Assembly: GCF_900323885.1 (NCBI RefSeq)
Contig: NZ_OOHJ01000023.1
Coordinates: 186,001-250,000 of the forward strand
DNA from: [Actinomadura] parvosata subsp. kistnae
Lineage (GTDB): Bacteria; Actinomycetota; Actinomycetes; Streptosporangiales; Streptosporangiaceae
Direction of reading: 5' to 3'
DNA length: 64,000 nucleotides
The translations under genes and the position numbers were made by a program. Below are positions 1 to 11,588 of the stretch, one piece after another. Every line of letters starts with the position of its first letter. Position 1 is the stretch's first letter. The notes under the pieces were generated by a model. The model was given only the letters and a program-made list of their open reading frames with translations. It searched no databases and was not told the origin of the DNA.

Positions 1-1193
1 TCGGCGCCGACGGCTGGGACGGGCTGCCCGACGCGGCGCGGCGCGCCCTGGAGTCCGCCGAGGTCGTCATGGGCGGCCCTCGCCACCTGGATCTCCTGCC
101 CGCGTCCGTACGGGCGGAGCGGGTGGCGTGGCCGTCCCCGCTGCTCCCGGCGCTGCCCGGCCTCATCGAGCGGCACGCGGGGCGCGAGGTGTGCGTGCTG
201 GCCAGCGGCGACCCCATGTTCTACGGCATCGGCTCCACCCTGGTCCGACTCGTGGGCGCGGCGGGCGTCCGGGTGCTGCCGCACGTGTCGTCGCTGTCGT
301 TCGCCTGCGCCCGCCTCGGCTGGCCGGTCGAGCAGGTCGAGACCGTCAGCCTCGTCGGCCGCCCGCCCGAGACGCTCAACGCCGCCGCGCTGCCCGGCCG
401 CCGCATCGTCGTGCTGGGGGCCGGGCCCGGCACTCCGTCCCAGGTCGCCGCCCTGCTGACCGCCCACGGGTACGGCCCGAGCGCCATGACGGTGCTGTCG
501 GACCTGGGCGCGGCGACCGAGACGATCCAGCACGGCACCGCCGGCACCTGGGCCGGGCCCGCCGCGTCCCCGCTGCACGTGATCGCCGTCGAGTGCGTCG
601 CCGGCCCGGACACCGAGCCCATGGCCCTGGTGCCGGGGCTGCCCGACACCGCGTACGAGCATGACGGGCAGCTCACCAAGCGCGAGGTCCGCGCGGTCAC
701 CCTGTCACGGCTCGCCCCGCTCCCCGGCGAGCTGCTGTGGGACGTCGGCGCCGGCGCCGGCAGCATCGCCGTCGAATGGATGCGCAGCCACCCCACGTGT
801 GCCGCCGTCGCCGTCGAGAGCAGGCCCGACCGCGCCGCCGCCATCCGCCGCAACGCCGCCCGCCTCGGCGTCCCGTCCCTGCGCGTCGTCGAAGGCACGG
901 CCCCGGCCGCGCTGGACGGGCTGCCCGCGCCCGACGCCGTGTTCGTCGGCGGCGGCGTCACCGCCCCCGGCCTCCTGGAACGCTGCTGGTCGCACCTGCG
1001 CCCCGGCGGCAGGCTCGTCGTGAACGCCGTCACCCTCGAATCCGAAGCCCTCATCGGCCAGTGGTACGGGCGGCTCGGCGGCGACCTCGTACGCCTGGCC
1101 GTGCAACGAGCCTCCCCGGTGGGCGGCTTCACCGGATGGCGGCCCGCCATGCCGGTGACCATCTGGTCCCTGACCAGGAAGGACGACACGTGA
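1..1193 (+). CDS. cobL: Precorrin-6Y C5,15-methyltransferase (decarboxylating), 5' end cut by window
   Basis: The enzyme methylates precorrin-6Y at C-5 and C-15 and decarboxylates the C-12 acetate in the aerobic cobalamin pathway. The open frame runs in from base 3 with no stop, and the residues before the first ATG (69) read GADGWDGLPDAARRALESAE, which is typical CbiE N-terminal sequence; the true start therefore lies upstream of the window. The N-terminal half is a tetrapyrrole methylase (CbiE; GDPMFYGIG motif). The C-terminal half is a class I SAM methyltransferase (CbiT; GAGAGSIAVEW motif), so this is the usual CbiET fusion. Its stop overlaps the GTG of cobM by 4 nt (GTGA), implying translational coupling. 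Confidence 0.93.
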   Translation, partial: GADGWDGLPDAARRALESAEVVMGGPRHLDLLPASVRAERVAWPSPLLPALPGLIERHAGREVCVLASGDPMFYGIGSTLVRLVGAAGVRVLPHVSSLSFACARLGWPVEQVETVSLVGRPPETLNAAALPGRRIVVLGAGPGTPSQVAALLTAHGYGPSAMTVLSDLGAATETIQHGTAGTWAGPAASPLHVIAVECVAGPDTEPMALVPGLPDTAYEHDGQLTKREVRAVTLSRLAPLPGELLWDVGAGAGSIAVEWMRSHPTCAAVAVESRPDRAAAIRRNAARLGVPSLRVVEGTAPAALDGLPAPDAVFVGGGVTAPGLLERCWSHLRPGGRLVVNAVTLESEALIGQWYGRLGGDLVRLAVQRASPVGGFTGWRPAMPVTIWSLTRKDDT

Positions 1194-1945
1194 CCGTGTA
1201 CTTCATCGGTGCCGGCCCCGGCGCCGCCGACCTGATCACCCTGCGCGGGCTGCGCCGGCTGCAGACGGCCCCCGTGTGCCTGTACGCGGGCTCGCTCGTA
1301 CCCCGCGAACTGCTCGACTCCTGCCCGCCCGGCACCAGGCTCGTCGACACCGCCGACCTGAACCTCGACGAGATCATCGCCGAGCTGGTCGCCGCCCACC
1401 GCGCCGGGCATGACGTCGCCCGGCTGCACTCCGGCGACCCGTCCGTCTTCAGCGCCGTCGCCGAGCAGATGCGGCGGCTCGACACGCTCGGCGTGCCGTA
1501 CGAGGTGGTGCCGGGCGTGCCGGCGTTCGCCGCGGCGGCCGCCGCGCTCGGCAGGGAGCTGACCGTGCCCGGCGTCGGCCAGACCGTCATCCTCACCCGC
1601 ACCTCCGCCCGGGCCACCCCCATGCCGGAGGGCGAGGACCTGGCCACGCTGGGGGCGAGCCAAGCCACGATGGTGCTGCACCTGGCCGTGCAACGCATCG
1701 ACCAGGTCGTCGCCGAGCTGCTGCCCTCGTACGGCGCCGACTGCCCCGCCGCCGTCGTCGCCCGGGCCAGCAGGGCCGACGAGATCGTCCTGCGCGGGAC
1801 GCTGGCGGACATCGCGGACCAGGTCCACGCGGCCGGCATCCGCCGCACGGCCGTCATCGTCGTCGGCCGCGTCCTGTCCGCCACCCACTTCCCCGACAGC
1901 CACCTCTACAGCGCGGCCCGCGACCGGGCGCTCGGGGGATCCTGA
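1190..1945 (+). CDS. cobM: Precorrin-4 C11-methyltransferase
   Basis: CobM/CbiF transfers a methyl group from SAM to C-11 of precorrin-4. The 251-residue protein has the family length. It opens with TVYFIGAGPGAADLITLRG, the tetrapyrrole-methylase N-terminal glycine motif, followed by HSGDPSVFSAV and YEVVPGVPAF, all typical of CobM. The GTG at 1190 was chosen because it overlaps the cobL stop (GTGA) and begins exactly at the conserved N-terminus. It is the middle gene of cobL-cobM-cobK. Its TGA overlaps an ATG (TGATG, 1943-1947) that opens a short repetitive frame rather than cobK. Confidence 0.95.
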   Translation: MTVYFIGAGPGAADLITLRGLRRLQTAPVCLYAGSLVPRELLDSCPPGTRLVDTADLNLDEIIAELVAAHRAGHDVARLHSGDPSVFSAVAEQMRRLDTLGVPYEVVPGVPAFAAAAAALGRELTVPGVGQTVILTRTSARATPMPEGEDLATLGASQATMVLHLAVQRIDQVVAELLPSYGADCPAAVVARASRADEIVLRGTLADIADQVHAAGIRRTAVIVVGRVLSATHFPDSHLYSAARDRALGGS

Positions 1946-2022
1946 TGCCGTACGGGCGGAACCTGGCGCGGGGCTCGGCACGGGGGCGCGGGATGCGGAT
2001 GCCGTACGACTGGGATCCGGCG

Positions 2023-2112
2023 CGTGGCCGGGAGTTGACGTGCGGCCTGAAGCTGGCGTGTGGCCTGAAGCTGGCGTGCGGCCGAGAGCCGGTGCGCGGC
2101 TGGGAGTCGGCG
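2023..2112 (+). repeat. 18-bp tandem repeat (about 5 copies) abutting the cobK start
   Basis: Five adjacent 18-bp units related to TGCGGCCTGAAGCTGGCG lie at 2023, 2041, 2059, 2077 and 2095. The second and third copies differ by one base, the others are more diverged. The array ends at the cobK start codon. It lies within a 166-bp stretch after the cobM stop that also repeats the motif GATGCCGTACG. Several units supply a GTG in the cobK frame. Confidence 0.8.
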
Positions 2113-2849
2113 TGCGGCGGGTCCTGATCCTTGGGGGCACGGCCGAGGCGCGTGCGCTCGCCGCCGAGCTGACCGCCCTTCCCGGCCTGCACGTCGTGTC
2201 GTCGCTGGCCGGACGGGTGAACAACCCGCGCCTGCCCGTGGGCGAGGTGCGCGAGGGCGGCTTCGGCGGCCCGGACGGGCTGGCCGCCTACCTGACCGAC
2301 GAGCACATCGACGCGCTCGTGGACGCCACGCACCCGTTCGCCCAGCGCATGACCGCGTCGGCCGCCGCCGCCTCGGCCGCCACCGGCGTGCCGCTTCTGG
2401 TCCTGCGCCGGCCCGGCTGGCAGGAGAGCGCGGGCGACACCTGGCAGCGGGTGGACTCCCTCCAAGCCGCCGCCGCGCTGCTCCGGCCCGGCGCGAGGGT
2501 GTTCCTCACGACGGGCCGCCGCAGCCTCCCCCTTTTCACCGGCCTCCTCGGGGTGTGGCTGCTGGCCCGGTCCGTGGACCCGCCGGAGCCGCCCGTCCCG
2601 CCCAACGTGCACGTCCTGCTCGACCGGGGCCCGTACACCGTCGAAGGCGAGCGCGCCCTCATCCGCGAGCACGCGCTCACCGTGCTGGTCACCAAGGACA
2701 GCGGCGGCACCCTGACCGCCGCCAAGCTCACGGCCGCCCGCGAGCTCGACCTGCCCGTCATCATGGTGAATCGCCCGCCCCTCCCACCCGGCGTCCACCT
2801 CGTGGACACCGTGGCGGAGGCGGCGACCTGGGCGGCGACCCAGACCTGA
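2112..2849 (+). CDS. cobK: Precorrin-6A reductase
   Basis: CobK reduces precorrin-6A to precorrin-6B (dihydroprecorrin-6) with NADPH. The conserved N-terminus RRVLILGGTAEARALAAEL (Rossmann-type) starts at the GTG at 2112. Later motifs VDATHPFAQRM and VTKDSGG are characteristic. From 2112 the protein is 245 residues, the family length. The frame is open further upstream, but that stretch (2023-2112) consists of 18-bp tandem repeats, so start choice is uncertain: GTGs also occur at 2040, 2058 and 2094. The 3' end converges on cobIJ with one base between the two stops. Confidence 0.9.
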   Translation: MRRVLILGGTAEARALAAELTALPGLHVVSSLAGRVNNPRLPVGEVREGGFGGPDGLAAYLTDEHIDALVDATHPFAQRMTASAAAASAATGVPLLVLRRPGWQESAGDTWQRVDSLQAAAALLRPGARVFLTTGRRSLPLFTGLLGVWLLARSVDPPEPPVPPNVHVLLDRGPYTVEGERALIREHALTVLVTKDSGGTLTAAKLTAARELDLPVIMVNRPPLPPGVHLVDTVAEAATWAATQT

Positions 2850-2850
2850 C

Positions 2851-4488
2851 TCACGGATAACGGCGAGGCGTGTAGACCAGCCCGCGATCGGTGACCCGCG
2901 TCGTGGAGGAGCCGACGATCAGCAGGCAGCGCATGTCCACCTGCCCCGGATCCAGCTCACCCAGCGTCGTGACGGTCACGCTCTCCTCATCACCCCCCAC
3001 GTTCCGCCCGATCACCACCGGCGTGGCCGCGTCCCGGTGCTCCAGGAGCAGGTCACGGGCCGCCGCGAGCTGCCACGTCCGGCTGCGCGACGCCGGGTTG
3101 TACAGCGCCAGCACGAGATCCGCCCGCGCCGCCGCCGTCAGCCGCCCGGCCACCACCTCCCACGGCTTGAGCAGGTCGGACAGCGACACCACGCAGTAGT
3201 CGTGCCCCAGCGGCGCCCCGACCCGGCTGGCCACCGCCTGCGCGGCCGTCAGCCCGGGCACGATCCGCACCGGCACGTCGGGGAAGTCCTCCGCCGCCTC
3301 CATGATCGCGCTCGCCATGGCGAACACCCCGGGGTCCCCCGACGACACCACCGCCACCCGGGCGCCGTCGCGGGCCAGCTCCAGCGCGTGCCTGGCACGC
3401 TTGGCCTCCACCCGGTTGTCGGTACGGTGGCGGCGCTGACGCGGGTTCGGCGGCACCCGGTCCACGTACGGGCCGTACCCGACGATGTCGGTGGCGGCGG
3501 CCAGCGCCCCCTGGGCTTCGGGCGTCAACCACGACCGCCCGGCCGGCCCCAGCCCCACCACGAGCACTTCCCCCGGCCCTTCGCCGTGCGCCGCGCCAGG
3601 CACCTCAGCCCGTACCAGCCCCGGCGTGTCACCCCGCACCGGCCCCGGCGTGTCACCCCGCACCGGCCCCGGGGTGTCACCCCGGACCGGCCCCGGCACC
3701 ACGCCAGGCGGCTTCTCGCGTGAGGCATCGGCCGCCACCGCTTCGGGCATTTGGAACGCGCGCTCGGCAGGGCTGGTGAGCAACGCCAGCGAGAAGTACG
3801 GCACGCCGTCGGCATCCACGTCCTTCAACGGCGCGACCCGCTCGGCCCCCATCGTGGCGCGCTCGACGTACCAGGCGTCGTCCAGCCGCCCGGCCTCTGC
3901 CAGCGCGTCGCGTACCTTCCCGAACGTGCGGCCTAGCTTGAGCACCGCCGCCGAGTCCGTCTCCCGCAGCCGCTCCGCCAGCACCTCGGCCGGCAGTGTG
4001 CCGGGCAGCACGGTCAGCACCTCGTCCCGCTCCACCAGCGGCCGGCCGAGCACGGCGGACGCGGCGCTGACGGACGTCACGCCCGGCACCACCTCGGTCT
4101 CGTAGCGGTGCGCGAGCCGCTTGTGCATGTGCATGTACGAGCCGTAGAACAGCGGATCGCCCTCGGCCAGCACCACCACGGTGCGCCCGGCGTCCAGGTG
4201 CGCGGCCAGCCGTTCCGCGCAGTCGGCGTAGAAGTCGTCGAGCGCGCCCTGGTAGCCGCCGGGATGGTCGGTGGTCTCCGTCGTCAGCGGGTACAGCAGC
4301 AGCTCCTCGATCTGGTCCCCGCTCATGTACGGCAACGCGATCGAACGGGCGATGCTGCGGCCGTGCCTGGCGGCGTGATACGCGATCACGTCGGCCTCGC
4401 CGATCAGCCTGGCCGTCTTCACCGTGACCAGCTCCGGGTCACCGGGGCCCAGGCCGACCCCGTACAGGCGTCCCTTCATCGTCCTCAT
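2851..4488 (-). CDS. cobIJ: CobI-CobJ fusion: precorrin-2 C20-methyltransferase / precorrin-3B C17-methyltransferase
   Basis: This 545-residue bifunctional enzyme performs the C-20 methylation of precorrin-2 (CobI) and the C-17 methylation with ring contraction (CobJ). The N-terminal half starts MKGRLYGVGLGPGDPELVTV and contains LAEGDPLFYGSYMHMH and VVPGVTSVSAAS. The C-terminal half contains VVGLGPAGRSWLTPEA, VSSGDPGVFAM and LALYNPASRSRTWQL, typical of CobJ/CbiH. The ATG at 4488 overlaps the cobH stop (ATGA); an ATG three codons later (4479) is the alternative. The linker between the domains carries a 24-bp tandem repeat encoding PGPVRGDT units. The order cobG-cobH-cobIJ suggests one transcript, broken by the 546-bp gap before cobH. 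Confidence 0.94.
   Translation of the reverse strand: MRTMKGRLYGVGLGPGDPELVTVKTARLIGEADVIAYHAARHGRSIARSIALPYMSGDQIEELLLYPLTTETTDHPGGYQGALDDFYADCAERLAAHLDAGRTVVVLAEGDPLFYGSYMHMHKRLAHRYETEVVPGVTSVSAASAVLGRPLVERDEVLTVLPGTLPAEVLAERLRETDSAAVLKLGRTFGKVRDALAEAGRLDDAWYVERATMGAERVAPLKDVDADGVPYFSLALLTSPAERAFQMPEAVAADASREKPPGVVPGPVRGDTPGPVRGDTPGPVRGDTPGLVRAEVPGAAHGEGPGEVLVVGLGPAGRSWLTPEAQGALAAATDIVGYGPYVDRVPPNPRQRRHRTDNRVEAKRARHALELARDGARVAVVSSGDPGVFAMASAIMEAAEDFPDVPVRIVPGLTAAQAVASRVGAPLGHDYCVVSLSDLLKPWEVVAGRLTAAARADLVLALYNPASRSRTWQLAAARDLLLEHRDAATPVVIGRNVGGDEESVTVTTLGELDPGQVDMRCLLIVGSSTTRVTDRGLVYTPRRYP
3619..3690 (-). repeat. 24-bp tandem repeat in the CobI-CobJ linker (3 copies)
   Basis: Three consecutive 24-bp units (3619-3642, 3643-3666, 3667-3690) encode the octapeptide PGPVRGDT on the minus strand. 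The first two are identical and the third differs at two positions. The period is a multiple of three, so the reading frame is kept. It falls in the inter-domain linker, where length variation is likely tolerated. Confidence 0.85.
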
Positions 4489-5105
4489 TCCGTCTCGTCC
4501 GCGATGGCGTTGACCGCCGCCGCCGTCATCGCACTGCCGCCGCGACGGCCGTGCACCACCAGGTGTTCCAGGTCGCTGGCGGCCAGCGCCTGCTTGGACT
4601 CCGCCGCGCCGATGAACCCCACCGGCACGCCCAGCACCGCCGCCGGCCGTCCCGCACCCTCCGCCACCAGCTCCAGCAGCCGGAACAACGCGGTCGGCGC
4701 GTTCCCGATCGCCACGACCGCGCCGTCGAGCCGGTCCCGCCACAACTCCAGCGCGGCGGCACTGCGCGTGGTCCCCAGCCGCTCCGCCAGCTCCGGCACG
4801 CGCGGGTCCGGCAGCGTGCACAGCACCTCGTTCCCGGCGGGCAGCCGGCGCCTGGTCACGCCGGAGGCGACCATCATGGCGTCACACAGCACGGGCGCGC
4901 CCGCCCGCAACGCCTCCCGCGCCCGCACCACCACCCCCGGCGACCAGGCCAGGTCGCGAACGAGGTCGGTCATGCCGCAGGCGTGAATCATCCGCACCGC
5001 CACCTGAGCCACCTCGGGCGGCAGGCCGGTGAGGTCGGTCTCGGCGCGGATGGTCGCGAACGAACGCCGGTAGATCTCGGCGCCGTCACGGATGTAGTCG
5101 GTCAC
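4485..5105 (-). CDS. cobH: Precorrin-8X methylmutase
   Basis: CobH moves the methyl group from C-11 to C-12 of precorrin-8X, giving hydrogenobyrinate. The 206-residue protein matches the family length. It contains the segment VRMIHACGM, where His41 is the expected catalytic proton donor, and the C-terminal VPVGFIGAAESK segment conserved in CbiC/CobH. The ATG at 5105 gives the standard N-terminus MTDYIRDGAEIYRRSF. Its stop overlaps the cobIJ start by 4 nt. Upstream lies a long repeat-filled non-coding interval before cobG. Confidence 0.95.
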   Translation of the reverse strand: MTDYIRDGAEIYRRSFATIRAETDLTGLPPEVAQVAVRMIHACGMTDLVRDLAWSPGVVVRAREALRAGAPVLCDAMMVASGVTRRRLPAGNEVLCTLPDPRVPELAERLGTTRSAAALELWRDRLDGAVVAIGNAPTALFRLLELVAEGAGRPAAVLGVPVGFIGAAESKQALAASDLEHLVVHGRRGGSAMTAAAVNAIADETE

Positions 5106-5651
5106 GGGTGCTCTTTTCCGGTGGCTGTGTCATCACGGTCGCCTCGCTTGAAGCCGCCGCCGAGCGGTGGCGACGGCCGTCATCGGCACCGCCGCTCGCG
5201 CCCGACCGCCGCCGCTCGCACTCGACCGCCGACGGCCGCGCTGGCCGCGCAGGTCGACAGGTCGGCAGGTTGCGCAGGTTGTGCGGCTGATTGTGCGGCT
5301 GATCGTGCAGGTAGTGCAGGTCGGCTGATCGTGTTGATCGGCTGGTCGTGCAGGTCGGTAGGTCGCGCTGGTCGCACACGTTGTGCGGCTTGGTAGTGCC
5401 GGTCGGTGGGTCGCGCTGGTCGCGCACGTTGTGTGACTGGTAGTGCAGGCCGGCTGGTCGCACAGGTAGCGCAACCGCTTGGTCATGCAGGCCTGCTGGT
5501 CGTACAGGTAGCGCAACCGCTTGGTCGTGTAGGCCGGTAGGTCGTGCAGGCCATGCAAGTTGCGCTGGTCGTGCAGGTGGGCACTGGTCGTTGGCTGGGT
5601 CCCTCGCCGATATCGTGCGGGTTGACGGGAGCCGACCGTCGGCGGCGGGCC
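5106..5651. repeat. Non-coding repeat block between cobG and cobH
   Basis: This 546-bp interval has no convincing gene. It has visibly lower GC than its flanks and is built from degenerate units rich in GGTCGTGCAGG and GCGCTGGTCGC. Two clear duplications stand out: about 46-47 bp at 5353-5399 and 5401-5446, and 42 bp at 5454-5495 and 5496-5537 (ACAGGTAGCGCAACCGCTTG core). Long open frames across it on the minus strand encode only repetitive Thr/Arg/Asp-rich sequence and look like chance frames. No riboswitch or hairpin terminator was recognised here. Confidence 0.75.
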
Positions 5652-7424
5652 TCACTGGGGCTGCCGGCGGTAGCCGTCGCCGGTGGCGATCACCTCGACG
5701 ACCCGGCCGCGTGGTAGGCCGCAGCGCCGTTCGCAACCGGCCCAGTGGACGGGCGTCTCGGGGGCGCGGTCCAGGCCCTCCACCCAGCGCCGCGCGTCCG
5801 CCTGCACGTCCGCCAGCGCCTTCCCGCAGCCGGGACGGCCGGTGCACGCGGTGACCCCCGCCCAGGGCGAGGCCGGATCGGTGACGAGTCCCGCGTCCGC
5901 GAGCGCCCGCTCCGCACGGTCCGCCTCGGCGGGGGAGAGGTCGAGCAACACGGCGGTCCGCCACGGAGTGAACCGCACGGCGGGACCGCTGTCGGCGAGA
6001 ACCCGGAGTTGAGCGGGCGTCAGCCTCCCGAGCGGCACCAGCACCTCCAACGCCACCCGCCCATCCCGCTGCACCACCCGCCCAGCCCTTCGCAGTCCGT
6101 GGGCGGAGTCGTTGGTCGCTGCCTGGATCGCCGGTCCGATGGCCGGATCGTTGGTCGGGTGCTGGATCGTTGGTCCGGTGATCGGTCCGCTCGTCAGCGC
6201 GCGAACGTCTGGGTTGGTGGTCAGGCGGGCGGTGATGCGGGCCGGGCCGTTCTCGAGCTCCTGGATGCGCCAGGCGAGCGGGGCGTCGTCCGGACGTTCG
6301 TCGAGGAACGCCTCCGCAGCGGCGATCATCAGTGGCACGGCGGCCTCGGGCCCGCAGGTCAGCCCTGTGTCGCAGCCCGCCAGGAGCAACCGTCCCCCGC
6401 CGGAGCGACCGTCCCCCTGTGCGTCACCGGAGGGCGCGTCGGCGTGCGGGTCGGCGGAGCGTCCGCTGGCGTGCCCGCCGCCGGAGCTCCCGTCCGCGTG
6501 CGCGTCGCCGGAGCTCCCGTCCGCATGCGCGTCGCCGGAGCGTGCGTCCACGTGCGCTTCGGCGGAGCGTCTGCCGGTGTGCCTGCCGCCGGAGCCTTCG
6601 CCCGTGTGCATGTCACCGGAGGGCAAGTTCGCGTGCGCGTCGCCGGACGGTGCGTCCATGTGCATCTCGGTGGAGTGTCCGCCGGCGTGCGCCTCGCCCG
6701 CGCGCGTCGCGCCAGAGCGTCCGTCAGCGTGCGCACCGGAGCGTCCGTCAGCGTGTGCGCCGGAGCGTGCGTCCGTGTGCGCTCCGCCGGAGCGTCCGCT
6801 CGCGTGCGCCGTTCCGAAGCGTGCGTGCGCCTCGCCCGAGCGTGCGTCCCGGAGTGCGGCGCTGGAGGGTGCGTTGTCCCAAGGTGGGATGGTCGGCGCT
6901 TCATGGAAGTGCGTGGGGCGCGGCGTGGCGGCAGCATGGTTTGCCACGTACGTCACGTCCGCCCCGAGCCCCGCCACGTCGCCCGTGCCGTCGTCCACCG
7001 CGAACAGGAATCGCCCAGGCAGCCCCGCCAGCCGAGGCCGGGAGCACAGGGCCTGGTCGAGGGCGTGGACCAGGGGGGTGGGGTCCAGTGATCCGCCGGT
7101 GCGCCGGCCGCTCAGGGGGGAGGCGATGATGTTGCGGACGCGTTCGTGTGCGGGGGATGGGAGCAGGCCCGCCGTTGCGAGGTGGTCGGCGAAGGCGGTG
7201 GGGGAGTGGAGGCCGCGGACCTGGAGGTTCGCTCGTGAGGTGAGTTCGAGGACGCCGGAGCCGAATTTCTCGGCGCAGTCGGCGAGCGTGTGGAGCTGGG
7301 CGCGGGACGCGGCTCCGCCGGGCAGGCGGACGCGGGCCAGCGGGCCGTCGGCGGCCTCGTGTACCTGTAGCGCGCCCGGACAGGCGTCAGGACGGGTCCG
7401 TCCGGAAAAGTCGGCTATGGACAC
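5652..7424 (-). CDS. cobG: Precorrin-3B synthase with a large His-rich repeat insertion
   Basis: CobG is the ferredoxin-nitrite/sulfite-reductase-like monooxygenase that makes precorrin-3B. The N-terminal part (RPDACPGALQVHEAADGPLARVRLPGG; GSGVLELTSRANLQVRGL) is the reductase ferrodoxin-like half. The Fe-S cluster cysteines are at about 527, 533 (CTGRPGC), 564 and 568 (CERRC). With the GTG at 7424 the protein has 590 residues, well above the family's roughly 400-450, because about 160 residues (roughly 182-341) are Gly/Ser/Asp/His repeats of the type SGDAHADG. Start choice is uncertain: no strong Shine-Dalgarno precedes 7424, and further upstream is riboswitch DNA for the divergent cobN. Confidence 0.88.
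   Translation of the reverse strand: MSIADFSGRTRPDACPGALQVHEAADGPLARVRLPGGAASRAQLHTLADCAEKFGSGVLELTSRANLQVRGLHSPTAFADHLATAGLLPSPAHERVRNIIASPLSGRRTGGSLDPTPLVHALDQALCSRPRLAGLPGRFLFAVDDGTGDVAGLGADVTYVANHAAATPRPTHFHEAPTIPPWDNAPSSAALRDARSGEAHARFGTAHASGRSGGAHTDARSGAHADGRSGAHADGRSGATRAGEAHAGGHSTEMHMDAPSGDAHANLPSGDMHTGEGSGGRHTGRRSAEAHVDARSGDAHADGSSGDAHADGSSGGGHASGRSADPHADAPSGDAQGDGRSGGGRLLLAGCDTGLTCGPEAAVPLMIAAAEAFLDERPDDAPLAWRIQELENGPARITARLTTNPDVRALTSGPITGPTIQHPTNDPAIGPAIQAATNDSAHGLRRAGRVVQRDGRVALEVLVPLGRLTPAQLRVLADSGPAVRFTPWRTAVLLDLSPAEADRAERALADAGLVTDPASPWAGVTACTGRPGCGKALADVQADARRWVEGLDRAPETPVHWAGCERRCGLPRGRVVEVIATGDGYRRQPQ
6400..6880 (-). repeat. Imperfect 27/30-bp repeats inserted in cobG
   Basis: The plus strand shows many imperfect copies of a unit like GCGTCGCCGGAGCTCCCGTC, with spacings of about 27-30 bp; for example, two near-identical 27-bp copies start near 6481. 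On the coding strand they translate into SGDAHADGS/SGGAHTDAR-type decapeptides rich in His and Asp. The array is entirely inside cobG and maintains its frame. Confidence 0.8.
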
Positions 7425-7482
7425 GAAGAGGATGGTAACGCCAGTTCTGGTGGAGGCCGGTCTTGCCGTAGTCTCCTCGTAG

Positions 7483-7630
7483 GCGACGGCAAGGGAGGAA
7501 GCCGGTGTGAAACCGGCGCGGTCCCGCCACTGTGACCGGGGAGCGAGCCCCACCGCAGGCCACTGCCCGGCGACGGGTGGGAAGGCCGGGGTGAGCGCGG
7601 ATCCGGGAGCCAGGAGACTCCTGCCGTCGC
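7483..7630 (+). promoter_or_regulatory. Cobalamin riboswitch upstream of cobN
   Basis: The B12-box core GCCACTGTGACCGGG, the GAAGCCGGTGTGAAACCGGC element before it and the terminal GGAGCCAGGAGACTCCTGCC element occur in the order expected for an adenosylcobalamin riboswitch. The outer P1 stem is a perfect 9-bp pairing between 7483-7491 (GCGACGGCA) and 7622-7630 (TGCCGTCGC). The aptamer ends about 30 nt before the Shine-Dalgarno (GGGAGGA) and GTG of cobN. Translational control by sequestration of that site is likely, because no separate terminator hairpin with a U run was seen. Confidence 0.93.
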
Positions 7631-7673
7631 GTCACCCGCGACCGGGGCGAGGACCCCGAGGGAGGAATGCGCC

Positions 7674-11588
<3,915 letters not shown>

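Noticed and set aside
1945..2127. 60-codon ORF starting at the TGATG after cobM
   Set aside because: It is made only of 18-bp and related repeats and has no family; kept as a finding about cobK starts rather than a gene.
221..2224. Long minus-strand open frame antisense to cobL/cobM
   Set aside because: It is a shadow of the high GC third-position bias; its translation is Arg/Pro/Ala low complexity and the plus strand encodes clear CobL and CobM.
5353..5537. CRISPR-like repeats
   Set aside because: The copies are directly adjacent and diverged with no spacers of constant length.
5086..5964. Minus-strand frame through the repeat block
   Set aside because: It runs across the cobG 3' end and repeat DNA with Thr/Arg/Asp-rich translation; no credible start or domain.
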